Shown: positions 1 through 12,806 of the stretch, piece by piece
Numbering within the stretch: the first letter of the stretch is position 1
Layout of the letters: each line of letters opens with the position of its first letter
Source of the DNA: a bacterium
Lineage (GTDB): Bacteria; Joyebacterota; Joyebacteria; Joyebacterales; Joyebacteraceae
Length of the DNA stretch: 15,762 nt
Direction of reading: 5' to 3'
Assembly: GCA_025774935.1 (NCBI GenBank)
Contig: JALGZK010000030.1
Location: 1 to 15,762 of the forward strand
Notes under the pieces: model-generated
The model's input: only the letters and a program-made list of their open reading frames with translations
Told to the model about the DNA's origin: nothing
Databases searched by the model: none
Program-made: the position numbers and the translations under genes

Positions 1-114
1 GAGCTCAAGGTGGAGCTGATCACGCCGATCGCGATGGAGGAGGGCCTCCGGTTCGCCATCCGCGAGGGCGGACGCACCGTGGGCGCCGGCACCATCACCA
101 AGATCATCGAGTAG
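1..114 (+). CDS. tuf: Elongation factor Tu, C-terminal 37 residues (5'-truncated by window edge)
   Basis: EF-Tu is the GTPase that carries aminoacyl-tRNA to the ribosomal A site. Only the last 37 codons and a TAG stop are present, in frame 1. They encode the end of beta-barrel domain 3, recognisable from [20 protein letters not shown], which matches the E. coli stretch [20 protein letters not shown] almost residue for residue, followed by AGTITKIIE and the stop. The gene is cut by the window edge and not visibly broken. It lies 83 bases upstream of rpmG. A second tuf begins at 15653, so the genome very probably has two copies flanking this cluster. The two fragments do not overlap, so their identity cannot be judged here. 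Confidence 0.97.
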   Translation, partial: ELKVELITPIAMEEGLRFAIREGGRTVGAGTITKIIE

Positions 115-197
115 TTCGACAGGGGAGCGGGGATCGTCGGGCGGCGGGGACGCTCGGGATCGAGCCGGCGCAGAGGCCGGAGAGGGGTTCGTGAGCT

Positions 198-347
198 GTG
201 CGTGATATAGTCGTGCTCGCTTGCGGGAAGTGCAAGCGTCGCAATTACACATACACAAAGAACAGACAGAAGCATCCGGACCGCCTGGAGTACAAAAAGT
301 ACTGTCGCTTCTGCAACGAGCGTACGACCCACAAGCAGACGCGCTAA
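198..347 (+). CDS. rpmG: 50S ribosomal protein bL33 (zinc-binding form)
   Basis: bL33 is a small 50S protein near the E site. The 49-residue product starts [17 protein letters not shown] and ends [10 protein letters not shown]. It has Cys9-x2-Cys12 and Cys36-x2-Cys39, the four-cysteine 'C+' zinc ribbon of this family, and its length is normal. The GTG start at 198 is the only sensible one: a GTG at 191 is in another frame and meets a stop after four codons. A purine-rich GGAGAGGGG (179-187) lies 10 bases upstream. It sits between tuf and tRNA-Trp, a very common placement upstream of secE-nusG. The stop is TAA. A C+ form implies dependence on zinc; whether a zinc-free paralogue exists elsewhere cannot be seen. 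Confidence 0.95.
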   Translation: MRDIVVLACGKCKRRNYTYTKNRQKHPDRLEYKKYCRFCNERTTHKQTR

Positions 348-410
348 CCGAACGTGCGTTGGCGCGTGAGCGATGCGCAGAGCTTGGGGTGTCGTACGGG
401 CAAGTAGTAG

Positions 411-426
411 CGGCCGGCTTCGGCCG
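411..426 (+). other. Short GC hairpin in rpmG-tRNA spacer
   Basis: Within the 107-base spacer between rpmG and tRNA-Trp, CGGCCG (411-416) can pair perfectly with CGGCCG (421-426) around a GCTT loop. No T-run follows, so it is not a standard intrinsic terminator. A 6-bp all-GC hairpin is easily a chance event at this base composition. It could at most help separate the rpmG end from the tRNA precursor. I see no gene or clear promoter in the rest of the spacer. Confidence 0.3.
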
Positions 427-454
427 AAGGGTAGTCCGCCGAGTCGTTGAGAGC

Positions 455-532
455 AGGCCTGTAGCTCTAATTGGTTAGAGCGCCGGTCTCCAAAACCGGA
501 TGTTGGGGGTTCGAGTCCCTCCAGGCCTGCCA
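455..532 (+). tRNA. trnW: tRNA-Trp (anticodon CCA)
   Basis: A complete cloverleaf can be folded by hand. The acceptor AGGCCTG (455-461) pairs with CAGGCCT (522-528), followed by discriminator G529 and an encoded CCA (530-532). The D stem is GCTC/GAGC (464-467/478-481) with GG in its loop. The anticodon stem CCGGT/ACCGG (483-487/495-499) holds loop CTCCAAA with anticodon CCA (490-492). The T stem GGGGG/CCCTC (505-509/517-521, one G-U pair) holds loop TTCGAGT. Anticodon CCA reads UGG, and discriminator G fits bacterial tRNA-Trp. It lies between rpmG and secE, the usual place for trnW in this cluster, 35 bases before secE, so it is probably processed from a longer transcript. Confidence 0.98.
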
Positions 533-567
533 CTAACTGCACTCTAAAGGCGTCCGGACGAGAGCTT

Positions 568-753
568 ATGTTCAACAAGCTGGTCAAGTTCATCAAGGAG
601 GTCAGGAACGAACTGAAGAGGGTCTCTTGGCCCTCGCGAGACGAGATCCGCGGTTCTACGACCGTGGTCATCGTCATCGTCCTGATCCTCGCGGTGTTCA
701 TTGGCCTGGTCGACCGGGCGCTCTCCTACCTGGTGAGCTTCATCTTCGGTTAG
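568..753 (+). CDS. secE: Preprotein translocase subunit SecE (single-span form)
   Basis: SecE clamps SecY in the SecYEG inner-membrane translocon. The product has 61 residues, the short one-helix form rather than the roughly 127-residue three-helix form of E. coli. An amphipathic cytoplasmic helix (about residues 3-19) with [14 protein letters not shown] contains the conserved W-P-[ST] hinge motif. It is followed by one hydrophobic span (about 31-48) and a short amphipathic tail (about 51-60). The ATG at 568 gives the expected N-terminus; its ribosome-binding site is weak (purines in GGACGAGAG, about 556-564). It lies 35 bases after tRNA-Trp and 67 bases before nusG, the classic secE-nusG pair. 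The stop is TAG. Confidence 0.95.
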   Translation: MFNKLVKFIKEVRNELKRVSWPSRDEIRGSTTVVIVIVLILAVFIGLVDRALSYLVSFIFG

Positions 754-806
754 GCCAGCACGCCATTGTCGCTGTAACTCCTTGGTTGACCTCGGGTCGG
801 CTGCAC

Positions 807-811
807 GAGGG
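807..811 (+). promoter_or_regulatory. Ribosome-binding site that sets the nusG start
   Basis: GAGGG at 807-811 lies 9 bases before the GTG at 821. The frame is open further upstream (TTG at 782), but that site has no such purine run at the right distance and would add 13 residues with no counterpart in NusG proteins. The GTG start gives the family-typical [14 protein letters not shown]. Confidence 0.65.
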
Positions 812-820
812 AATGCGCCC

Positions 821-1348
821 GTGAAGCAGTGGTATGCCATACACACGTACTCGGGTCACGAGTTCAAGGTCCGCGACAAGCTCCAGCGGACGATCGAGGC
901 GTCTGACGTCACCGACAGGTTCGGTCAGATCCTCATCGCCACGGAGGAGTTCGTCGAGATGAAGGACGGGAAGAGGAAGAAGTCCGAGCGGAAGCTCTTC
1001 CCCGGCTATCTCCTTATAGAGATGGAGATGGACGACAGAACCCGGTTCCTCGTCACGAGCACGCCGGGAGTCTCGTCCTTCATAGGGACCACATCAGGAC
1101 CTCAGCCCCTGATCCAGGACGACATCGACAGGATCCTCGGACGCATCGAGCGCAAGCCCACGAAGGACCGTCCGGAGATTCCGTACCAGGTCGGGGAGCA
1201 GGTGCGCGTCGTCGACGGGCCGTTCTCCGGGTTCGCCGGGCTCATCGACGAGGTCGACGCCGAGCGGGGCAAGGTCAAGGTGATGGTCTCGATCTTCGGA
1301 CGGGCCACGCCTGTCGAACTCGACTTCCTGCAGGTCGAATCGACCTGA
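821..1348 (+). CDS. nusG: Transcription elongation/antitermination factor NusG
   Basis: NusG (Spt5 family) binds the beta' clamp helices of RNA polymerase, promotes elongation, and links RNAP to the ribosome (via S10) or to Rho through its KOW domain. The 175-residue product has a typical length. The NGN domain (about 1-110) starts with [11 protein letters not shown] and contains the [12 protein letters not shown] strand. After a linker, the KOW domain runs from about residue 122 ([19 protein letters not shown]). The GTG start is chosen because it gives the conserved N-terminus and has GAGGG upstream. It lies between secE and rplK, as in most bacteria, and is the only gene here ending in TGA. 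No large insertion of the Bacteroidetes/Thermotoga kind is seen. Confidence 0.97.
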   Translation: MKQWYAIHTYSGHEFKVRDKLQRTIEASDVTDRFGQILIATEEFVEMKDGKRKKSERKLFPGYLLIEMEMDDRTRFLVTSTPGVSSFIGTTSGPQPLIQDDIDRILGRIERKPTKDRPEIPYQVGEQVRVVDGPFSGFAGLIDEVDAERGKVKVMVSIFGRATPVELDFLQVEST

Positions 1349-1369
1349 CGGGTTGACAGCGAGAGCGCG

Positions 1370-1407
1370 GCCGGTGCCGCCGTCCGGTGCGACGGGCGGG
1401 GACCGGC
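1370..1407 (+). promoter_or_regulatory. Strong hairpin in the nusG-rplK leader (candidate ribosomal-protein target)
   Basis: The 108-base nusG-rplK gap contains a long imperfect stem. GCCGGT (1370-1375) pairs with ACCGGC (1402-1407), then CCGCC (1377-1381) with GGCGG (1395-1399), then GTC (1382-1384) with GAC (1391-1393). That is 14 base pairs with one bulged G (1394), a small internal loop (G1376 against G1400-G1401), and a six-base loop. No U-tract follows. In E. coli the L1 repressor binds the leader just upstream of rplK, so the position fits an autoregulatory site for L1. I could not match a defined L1 consensus, so the ligand is a guess. Confidence 0.4.
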
Positions 1408-1456
1408 GGCGGAGCGCTGAGTCTCAGGGATTCGGAAGCAACGAGAGGGAACGAGC

Positions 1457-1882
1457 ATGGCGAAGAAGGTCATCGGAACTGTGAAGCTCCAGATCCCTGC
1501 GGGGCAGGCGACGTCGGCCCCGCCGGTGGGACCGGCTCTCGGTCCGTACGGGACCGACATCGGGGGCTTCTGCAAGCAGTTCAACGCGAAGACGCAGGGA
1601 CAGCCGGGGATGATCATCCCGGTCGTGCTGACGATCTACCAGGACAGGACGTTCACGTTCATCACGAAGACGCCGCCGGCGTCCGTCCTCCTCCGGAAGG
1701 CCGCCGGGCTCGCGAAGGGGTCCGCCGTGCCGAACCGCGACAAGGTCGGCAAGGTCACACGCGCGCAGCTCCTGGAGATCGCGAAGCTCAAGGCCCCGGA
1801 CATCAACGCGGCGGACGACGAGGCCGCGATGAAGCTCATCGCGGGCACCGCGAGGAGCATGGGGATCGAGGTGGAAGGGTAG
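1457..1882 (+). CDS. rplK: 50S ribosomal protein uL11
   Basis: uL11 binds the GTPase-associated centre of 23S rRNA, where it affects EF-G and EF-Tu turnover and RelA activation, and is the thiostrepton contact. The product has 141 residues, as usual. The N-terminal domain (1-70) holds the proline-rich PPVGPALG loop (22-29). The C-terminal RNA-binding domain holds [20 protein letters not shown] and ends [12 protein letters not shown]. The ATG is preceded by GAGAGGGA seven bases upstream. Odd point: the segment usually reading GVNIMEF is GTDIGGF here (32-38). Two stops in tandem, TAG then TGA, end the gene. It is first of the L11-L1-L10-L12 set. Confidence 0.97.
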   Translation: MAKKVIGTVKLQIPAGQATSAPPVGPALGPYGTDIGGFCKQFNAKTQGQPGMIIPVVLTIYQDRTFTFITKTPPASVLLRKAAGLAKGSAVPNRDKVGKVTRAQLLEIAKLKAPDINAADDEAAMKLIAGTARSMGIEVEG

Positions 1883-1887
1883 TGAGT

Positions 1888-1910
1888 GCGCCGGGCGGAG
1901 TGCCCGGTGC
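1888..1910 (+). promoter_or_regulatory. Nine-bp hairpin immediately after rplK
   Basis: Five bases after the rplK stop, GCGCCGGGC (1888-1896) pairs with GCCCGGTGC (1902-1910), with eight Watson-Crick pairs and one G-T, around a GGAGT loop. A second, weaker stem, GGGCCC (1940-1945) with GGGTCC (1950-1955), lies just before the rplA ribosome-binding site (GGAGG, 1961-1965). No U-tract follows either stem. Possible roles are control of rplA translation or transcript stability. Chance pairing is possible in such GC-rich DNA. Confidence 0.35.
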
Positions 1911-1976
1911 CGACACCGTCACCGCGCGGCAATGCGGGAGGGCCCCACGGGGTCCGCGAGGGAGGAAGAGACACCG

Positions 1977-2681
1977 ATGAAGAGAAGCAAGCGCTACAGC
2001 GAGGTGGCGGGGAAGGTCGGCGAGGCCGGCCCCTTCGAGCTCGACGACGCCATCCGCCTCGTCAAGGAGTCCGCGAGCGCGAAGTTCGACGAGACCGTCG
2101 AGATCGCGTACCGGATCGGCGTTGATCCGAAGCGCTCCGACCAGCAGCTTCGCGGCACCGTCGTGCTTCCGCACGGGACGGGCCGCACGGTCCGGATCCT
2201 GGTCCTCGCCAAGGGCGAGAAGGTCCAGGAGGCCGAGGAGGCGGGCGCCGACCACGTCGGCTCGGACGACTACATCAAGAAGATCCAGGAGGGCTGGCTC
2301 GACGCCGACACCGTCATCGCCACGCCCGACATGATGAAGGACGTAGGCAAGCTCGGGAAGATCCTAGGTCCCCGCGGGCTCATGCCGAACCCGAAGAGCG
2401 GGACCGTGACGTTCGACGTCGGGAAGGCCGTGAACGACGCGCGCGCCGGGAAGATCGAGTACCGGACCGACAAGACGGCCAACGTCCACGTGGCCTTCGG
2501 CAAGGCCTCCTTCGACGAGGACAAGCTCAAGGAGAACCTGGTCGAGCTGACCCGCGAGATCATCCGGGTCAAGCCCGCCGCGGCGAAGGGCCAGTACATC
2601 AGGAACGCCACCATCTCTACCACGATGGGGCCGGGCATCGACCTCAGCATCCAGTCGCTCACCGACGCCGTGAAGCAGTAG
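1977..2681 (+). CDS. rplA: 50S ribosomal protein uL1
   Basis: uL1 forms the mobile L1 stalk that guides deacylated tRNA out of the E site and, in many bacteria, represses translation of its own operon by binding the mRNA. The product has 234 residues, typical of the family. It starts [14 protein letters not shown], has the signature [15 protein letters not shown] (from about residue 131) and ends with the GPGIDL region. The frame is open to an ATG at 1932, but the ATG at 1977 gives the family N-terminus and has GGAGG (1961-1965) upstream. It follows rplK by 94 bases. The rplJ ribosome-binding site touches its TAG stop, so rplA and rplJ are probably translationally coupled. Confidence 0.97.
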   Translation: MKRSKRYSEVAGKVGEAGPFELDDAIRLVKESASAKFDETVEIAYRIGVDPKRSDQQLRGTVVLPHGTGRTVRILVLAKGEKVQEAEEAGADHVGSDDYIKKIQEGWLDADTVIATPDMMKDVGKLGKILGPRGLMPNPKSGTVTFDVGKAVNDARAGKIEYRTDKTANVHVAFGKASFDEDKLKENLVELTREIIRVKPAAAKGQYIRNATISTTMGPGIDLSIQSLTDAVKQ

Positions 2682-2686
2682 GGAGA
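2681..2686 (+). promoter_or_regulatory. rplJ ribosome-binding site touching the rplA stop codon
   Basis: GGGAGA begins at the last base of the rplA TAG and ends seven bases before the GTG at 2694. That favours the GTG over the in-frame ATG two codons later (2700), for which spacing would be long. The overlap suggests that ribosomes finishing rplA feed rplJ. Confidence 0.6.
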
Positions 2687-2693
2687 CAGCATC

Positions 2694-3230
2694 GTGCCAA
2701 TGACGAGGAAGAAGAAGGAAGACAGGGTCGCAGAGCTTGCCAAGCAGCTCGAGGGCAAGGGCGTCGTCATCCTGAGCGACTTCACGGGGATGAACGTCGA
2801 GACCGCAACGGAGATCCGCAAGCGGTTCCGCGAGTCGGCGGTCAGCTACCTGGTCGTCAAGAACACTCTCGCGTCGAGGGCGGCGGAGAGTGTGGGGCTC
2901 GGGGAGCTCGTCGAGGACCTCGACGGGCCGAACGCGTTCGCGATGACGGAAGACGACCCGGTCGCGCCGGCCAAGATCCTGGTCGAGTTCGAGAAGAAGC
3001 ACAACACCCCGCAGATCACGAAGGGGTGGATCGAGTCGACCGTCATGACGGCGGCGGAGATTCGTAGGATCGCCGACCTGCCGACGAGAGAAGTGCTCCT
3101 GGCCCAGATTGCGGCCGGGTTCCAGGCTCCCGTCGCGGGGCTCGCGAGACTCCTGAACGAGCTCTCGAGGAAGCTCGTCGCGACCCTGGACGCGGTGGCG
3201 AAGTCGAAGGGGGCGGAGACGGGAGCGTAG
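2694..3230 (+). CDS. rplJ: 50S ribosomal protein uL10
   Basis: uL10 anchors L12 dimers to 23S rRNA at the base of the stalk. The product has 178 residues. The N-terminal rRNA-binding domain is seen in KEDRVAELAKQLEGKGVVIL, SDFTGMNV and the SYLVVKNTLASRA segment. The C-terminal helix that carries L12 dimers is about 130-175 (LAQIAAGFQAPVAGLARLLN followed by ELSRKLVATLDAV). The GTG start is chosen by ribosome-binding-site spacing; an ATG at 2700 would remove two residues. In E. coli an L10-L12 complex binds a long leader upstream of rplJ. Here only 12 bases separate rplA and rplJ, so no such leader exists at that position. Confidence 0.96.
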   Translation: MPMTRKKKEDRVAELAKQLEGKGVVILSDFTGMNVETATEIRKRFRESAVSYLVVKNTLASRAAESVGLGELVEDLDGPNAFAMTEDDPVAPAKILVEFEKKHNTPQITKGWIESTVMTAAEIRRIADLPTREVLLAQIAAGFQAPVAGLARLLNELSRKLVATLDAVAKSKGAETGA

Positions 3231-3386
3231 GCGGCGGCCCGAGATCTTCCCTCTCGCGGGCGCGCCGGGGGAGCGGTGAACGAACCCGGTGCATGTCTGG
3301 GCCCGACGGGAGAGCGAGGAGGGGCGGCGGAGCCTCAGGTTCGAACGGAGAGAATCCCAGAAGAGAAGAACACCCGGAGGAACACG

Positions 3387-3932
3387 ATGGCAGAGGAGAA
3401 GAAGGACGCGATCGAGACGGCCGAGGAGCCTGCCGCCGAGGAGGCGACGGAAGCCAAGCAGGAAGACGCGAAGGACGAGCCGAAAGACGAGCCCAAGGAA
3501 GAGCCGAAGGAAGAGCCGAAGGAAGAGCCAAAGGAAGAGAAGAAGGTCAAGATGAGCAAGAACGTCGAGAAGATCATTGAGGCCATCGAGAAGATGACGG
3601 TTCTCGAGATGGCCGACCTCGTGAAGGCGCTCGAGGACAAGTTCGGCGTGACGGCCGCCGCTCCGGTCGCGATGGCCGCGATGCCCGCCGCCGGCGGAGC
3701 CGCCGAGGCTGCCGAGGAGAAGACGGAGTTCGACGTCGTTCTCGCCGAGACGGGTGAGAAGAAGTTCCAGGTCGTGAAGGTCATCCGCCAGGTCACCGAC
3801 CTGGGTCTGAAGGAGGCCAAGGACCTCGTCGACAACCCCGGTCAGGTCGTGAAGAAGGAAGTCTCGAAGGACGAGGCCGAAGAGGTCAAGAAGAAGCTGG
3901 AAGAGGCCGGCGCGAAGGTCGAGCTGAAGTAG
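3387..3932 (+). CDS. rplL: 50S ribosomal protein bL12 (L7/L12) with repeat-rich N-terminal extension
   Basis: bL12 is the multicopy stalk protein that recruits and activates the translational GTPases. The product has 181 residues against the usual 120-130. Residues 1-55 are an added charged tail containing six DEPK/EEPK-type repeats (30-53). Residues 56-88 (from [15 protein letters not shown]) are the normal dimerising N-terminal domain, 89-112 the Ala/Pro/Gly hinge, and 113-181 the factor-binding C-terminal domain ([20 protein letters not shown]). The ATG at 3387 has a strong GGAGG six bases upstream (3376-3380). The in-frame ATG at 3552 would give a normal 126-residue L12 and has AGAAGG (3541-3546) five bases upstream, so a second, shorter product is possible. 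The 156 bases before it contain only a weak stem (3237-3261). Confidence 0.95.
   Translation: MAEEKKDAIETAEEPAAEEATEAKQEDAKDEPKDEPKEEPKEEPKEEPKEEKKVKMSKNVEKIIEAIEKMTVLEMADLVKALEDKFGVTAAAPVAMAAMPAAGGAAEAAEEKTEFDVVLAETGEKKFQVVKVIRQVTDLGLKEAKDLVDNPGQVVKKEVSKDEAEEVKKKLEEAGAKVELK
3474..3545 (+). repeat. Six tandem 12-bp units encoding [DE]E[PK]K in the L12 extension
   Basis: Six consecutive in-frame 12-base units run from 3474 to 3545, each close to GAAGAGCCGAAG. They encode [20 protein letters not shown] and EEKK. Units 3 and 4 are identical in DNA, and the others differ at one to a few positions, so this looks like recent slippage expansion. The array keeps frame and joins directly to the canonical L12 start five to seven bases later. 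Confidence 0.95.
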
Positions 3933-3976
3933 CGCGGGTCTCCCGGCGGTGTTCCGGGACCCGCGCGTGCGGGTCC
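3933..3976 (+). promoter_or_regulatory. Mutually exclusive hairpins just after rplL (candidate attenuator/processing site)
   Basis: The sequence starts right after the rplL stop. Segment 1, CGCGGGTC (3933-3940), pairs perfectly with GACCCGCG (3958-3965), and CCGG (3943-3946) with CCGG (3954-3957), giving a 12-bp stem with a two-base bulge. The same 3' arm, as GGACCCGC (3957-3964), also pairs perfectly with GCGGGTCC (3969-3976) around a GCGT loop. The two stems cannot form together. No U-tract follows, so a plain intrinsic terminator is not supported. E. coli has a partial attenuator and an RNase III site at this same rplL-rpoB junction, which makes a similar role plausible. Confidence 0.5.
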
Positions 3977-4030
3977 TCGTTGGCGACACCGGCTCGGGCA
4001 CGACCGAGTGGCTCGAATCGGTTCGCCGGA

Positions 4031-4080
4031 CGGAGAACGTAGCGGCCCGGGGACGAACAGCACGCGCATCTCGTTCTCCG
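4031..4080 (+). promoter_or_regulatory. Nine-bp inverted repeat in rplL-rpoB spacer
   Basis: CGGAGAACG (4031-4039) is a perfect inverted repeat of CGTTCTCCG (4072-4080) with 32 bases between. Two further pairs (4028-4029 with 4082-4083) are possible across one mismatch. In RNA this would form a second domain between the rplL hairpins and the rpoB start, with an arm long enough to be a possible double-strand-specific RNase substrate. The rest of the 216-base spacer (3933-4148) shows no gene I can support. Confidence 0.4.
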
Positions 4081-4131
4081 GCCCGTCGAGGGAGGACGCC
4101 GAGAGGTTCCGACGGCGACGCTTCCTCAATG

Positions 4132-4138
4132 AGGAGGG
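4132..4138 (+). promoter_or_regulatory. Ribosome-binding site that sets the rpoB TTG start
   Basis: AGGAGGG at 4132-4138 is a near-perfect Shine-Dalgarno sequence lying 10 bases before TTG 4149. The frame is open upstream to a GTG at 4008, but that would add 47 Arg/Ser/Gly-rich residues and place the stem at 4031-4080 inside the coding region. From TTG the protein begins as beta subunits normally do. Confidence 0.7.
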
Positions 4139-4148
4139 TGAAAGAGCC

Positions 4149-8117
<3,969 letters not shown>

Positions 8118-8125
8118 CTCCAGAC

Positions 8126-8133
8126 GGGGAGGG
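8126..8133 (+). promoter_or_regulatory. Ribosome-binding site for rpoC (TTG start)
   Basis: GGGGAGGG at 8126-8133 is the only strong Shine-Dalgarno run in the 20-base rpoB-rpoC gap. It stands four bases before TTG 8138. No ATG or GTG in frame follows before the conserved N-terminal region, so TTG is the credible start. Confidence 0.7.
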
Positions 8134-8137
8134 ACCC

Positions 8138-12283
<4,146 letters not shown>

Positions 12284-12341
12284 GCCGGCGGCGGGGAGCC
12301 GGACCGCACGGGCGGCGCCCCCGAGGCCGGGAACACGTGTG

Positions 12342-12347
12342 AGGAGG
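12342..12347 (+). promoter_or_regulatory. Ribosome-binding site that sets the rpsL TTG start
   Basis: AGGAGG at 12342-12347 is a consensus Shine-Dalgarno sequence six bases before TTG 12354. The upstream in-frame GTG at 12339 would start inside the region of this site and add five residues (MRRAG) before the family N-terminus, so TTG is preferred. Confidence 0.75.
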
Positions 12348-12353
12348 GCAGGA

Positions 12354-12725
12354 TTGCCGACGATCAACCAGCTCATCAAGCGCGGCAGGAAGATCCGCAC
12401 CAAGAAGAAGCCCGCGAGGGCGCTGGAGATGCACCCGCAGAGGCGCGGCATCTGCACGAGGGTCTACACCACGACCCCCAAGAAGCCGAACTCCGCCCTG
12501 AGGAAGGTCGCGAGGGTCCGCCTGATGAAGGGCGACTCCGTCACGGCCTACATACCGGGCGAGGGGCACAACCTCCAGGAGCACTCGGTCGTGCTCATCC
12601 GGGGCGGCAGGGTCAAGGACCTTCCGGGTGTCCGGTACCACGTCATCCGCGGTCCTCTGGACGCGGCGGGGGTGGACGGGCGGAAGCAGTCCCGGTCGAA
12701 GTACGGGACGAAGCGGCCGAAGTAA
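12354..12725 (+). CDS. rpsL: 30S ribosomal protein uS12
   Basis: uS12 lies at the decoding centre and controls tRNA selection accuracy. The product from TTG 12354 has 123 residues, the normal size, starting [13 protein letters not shown]. The conserved [19 protein letters not shown] carries Lys43, and [13 protein letters not shown] carries Lys88 and Asp89. Lys43 and Lys88 are the standard streptomycin-resistance positions and are wild type here; Asp89 is the residue methylthiolated in many bacteria. It ends [11 protein letters not shown]. It follows rpoC by 70 bases, a spacer with only weak 4-5-bp GC stems and no terminator, so the rif and str clusters are probably read through. The stop is TAA. 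Confidence 0.97.
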   Translation: MPTINQLIKRGRKIRTKKKPARALEMHPQRRGICTRVYTTTPKKPNSALRKVARVRLMKGDSVTAYIPGEGHNLQEHSVVLIRGGRVKDLPGVRYHVIRGPLDAAGVDGRKQSRSKYGTKRPK

Positions 12726-12757
12726 GGGAGAAAGCGCAGTGGGGACGCCCGCGATCG

Positions 12758-12775
12758 GCCGCCCGGCAGGGCGGC
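12758..12775 (+). promoter_or_regulatory. Hairpin in the rpsL-rpsG spacer (candidate S7 target)
   Basis: GCCGCCC (12758-12764) pairs perfectly with GGGCGGC (12769-12775) around a GGCA loop, midway in the 81-base rpsL-rpsG gap and 31 bases before the rpsG start. In E. coli, S7 binds the rpsL-rpsG intercistronic RNA and represses its own synthesis, so a structured element here is expected. Direct similarity to the E. coli site is not evident, and 7 bp of pure GC could arise by chance. Confidence 0.4.
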
Positions 12776-12806
12776 GCGGGGAGCCCCCGGCGGAGGGAGA
12801 CGAAGG

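Noticed and set aside
384-410. TTGGGG/TAGTAG promoter-like pair before tRNA-Trp
   Set aside because: Spacing is 15 bases and both hexamers are poor; below what I would report.
221-478. An 85-codon frame starting inside rpmG and running into the tRNA-Trp gene
   Set aside because: It overlaps bL33 in another frame and enters a structural RNA; no ribosome-binding site or family match.
786-814. TTGACC as a -35 element before nusG
   Set aside because: The corresponding -10 region is GGGAAT and overlaps the nusG ribosome-binding site; not credible.
1353-1381. TTGACA (1353-1358), a perfect -35 hexamer after nusG
   Set aside because: With 17-base spacing the -10 position reads GCCGCC; no plausible -10 within 15-19 bases, so no promoter is called.
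3237-3261. Stem GCCCGAGA with TCTC-GC-GGGC in the rplJ-rplL spacer
   Set aside because: Only two 4-bp blocks separated by a two-base bulge; too weak in this base composition.
3276-3386. 37-codon extension upstream of the rplL ATG at 3387
   Set aside because: The ATG at 3387 has a consensus GGAGG at correct distance; the upstream frame has no such site and low-complexity content.
4008-4148. 47-codon N-terminal extension of rpoB
   Set aside because: Open frame only; Arg/Ser rich, no counterpart in beta subunits, and a strong ribosome-binding site supports TTG 4149 instead.
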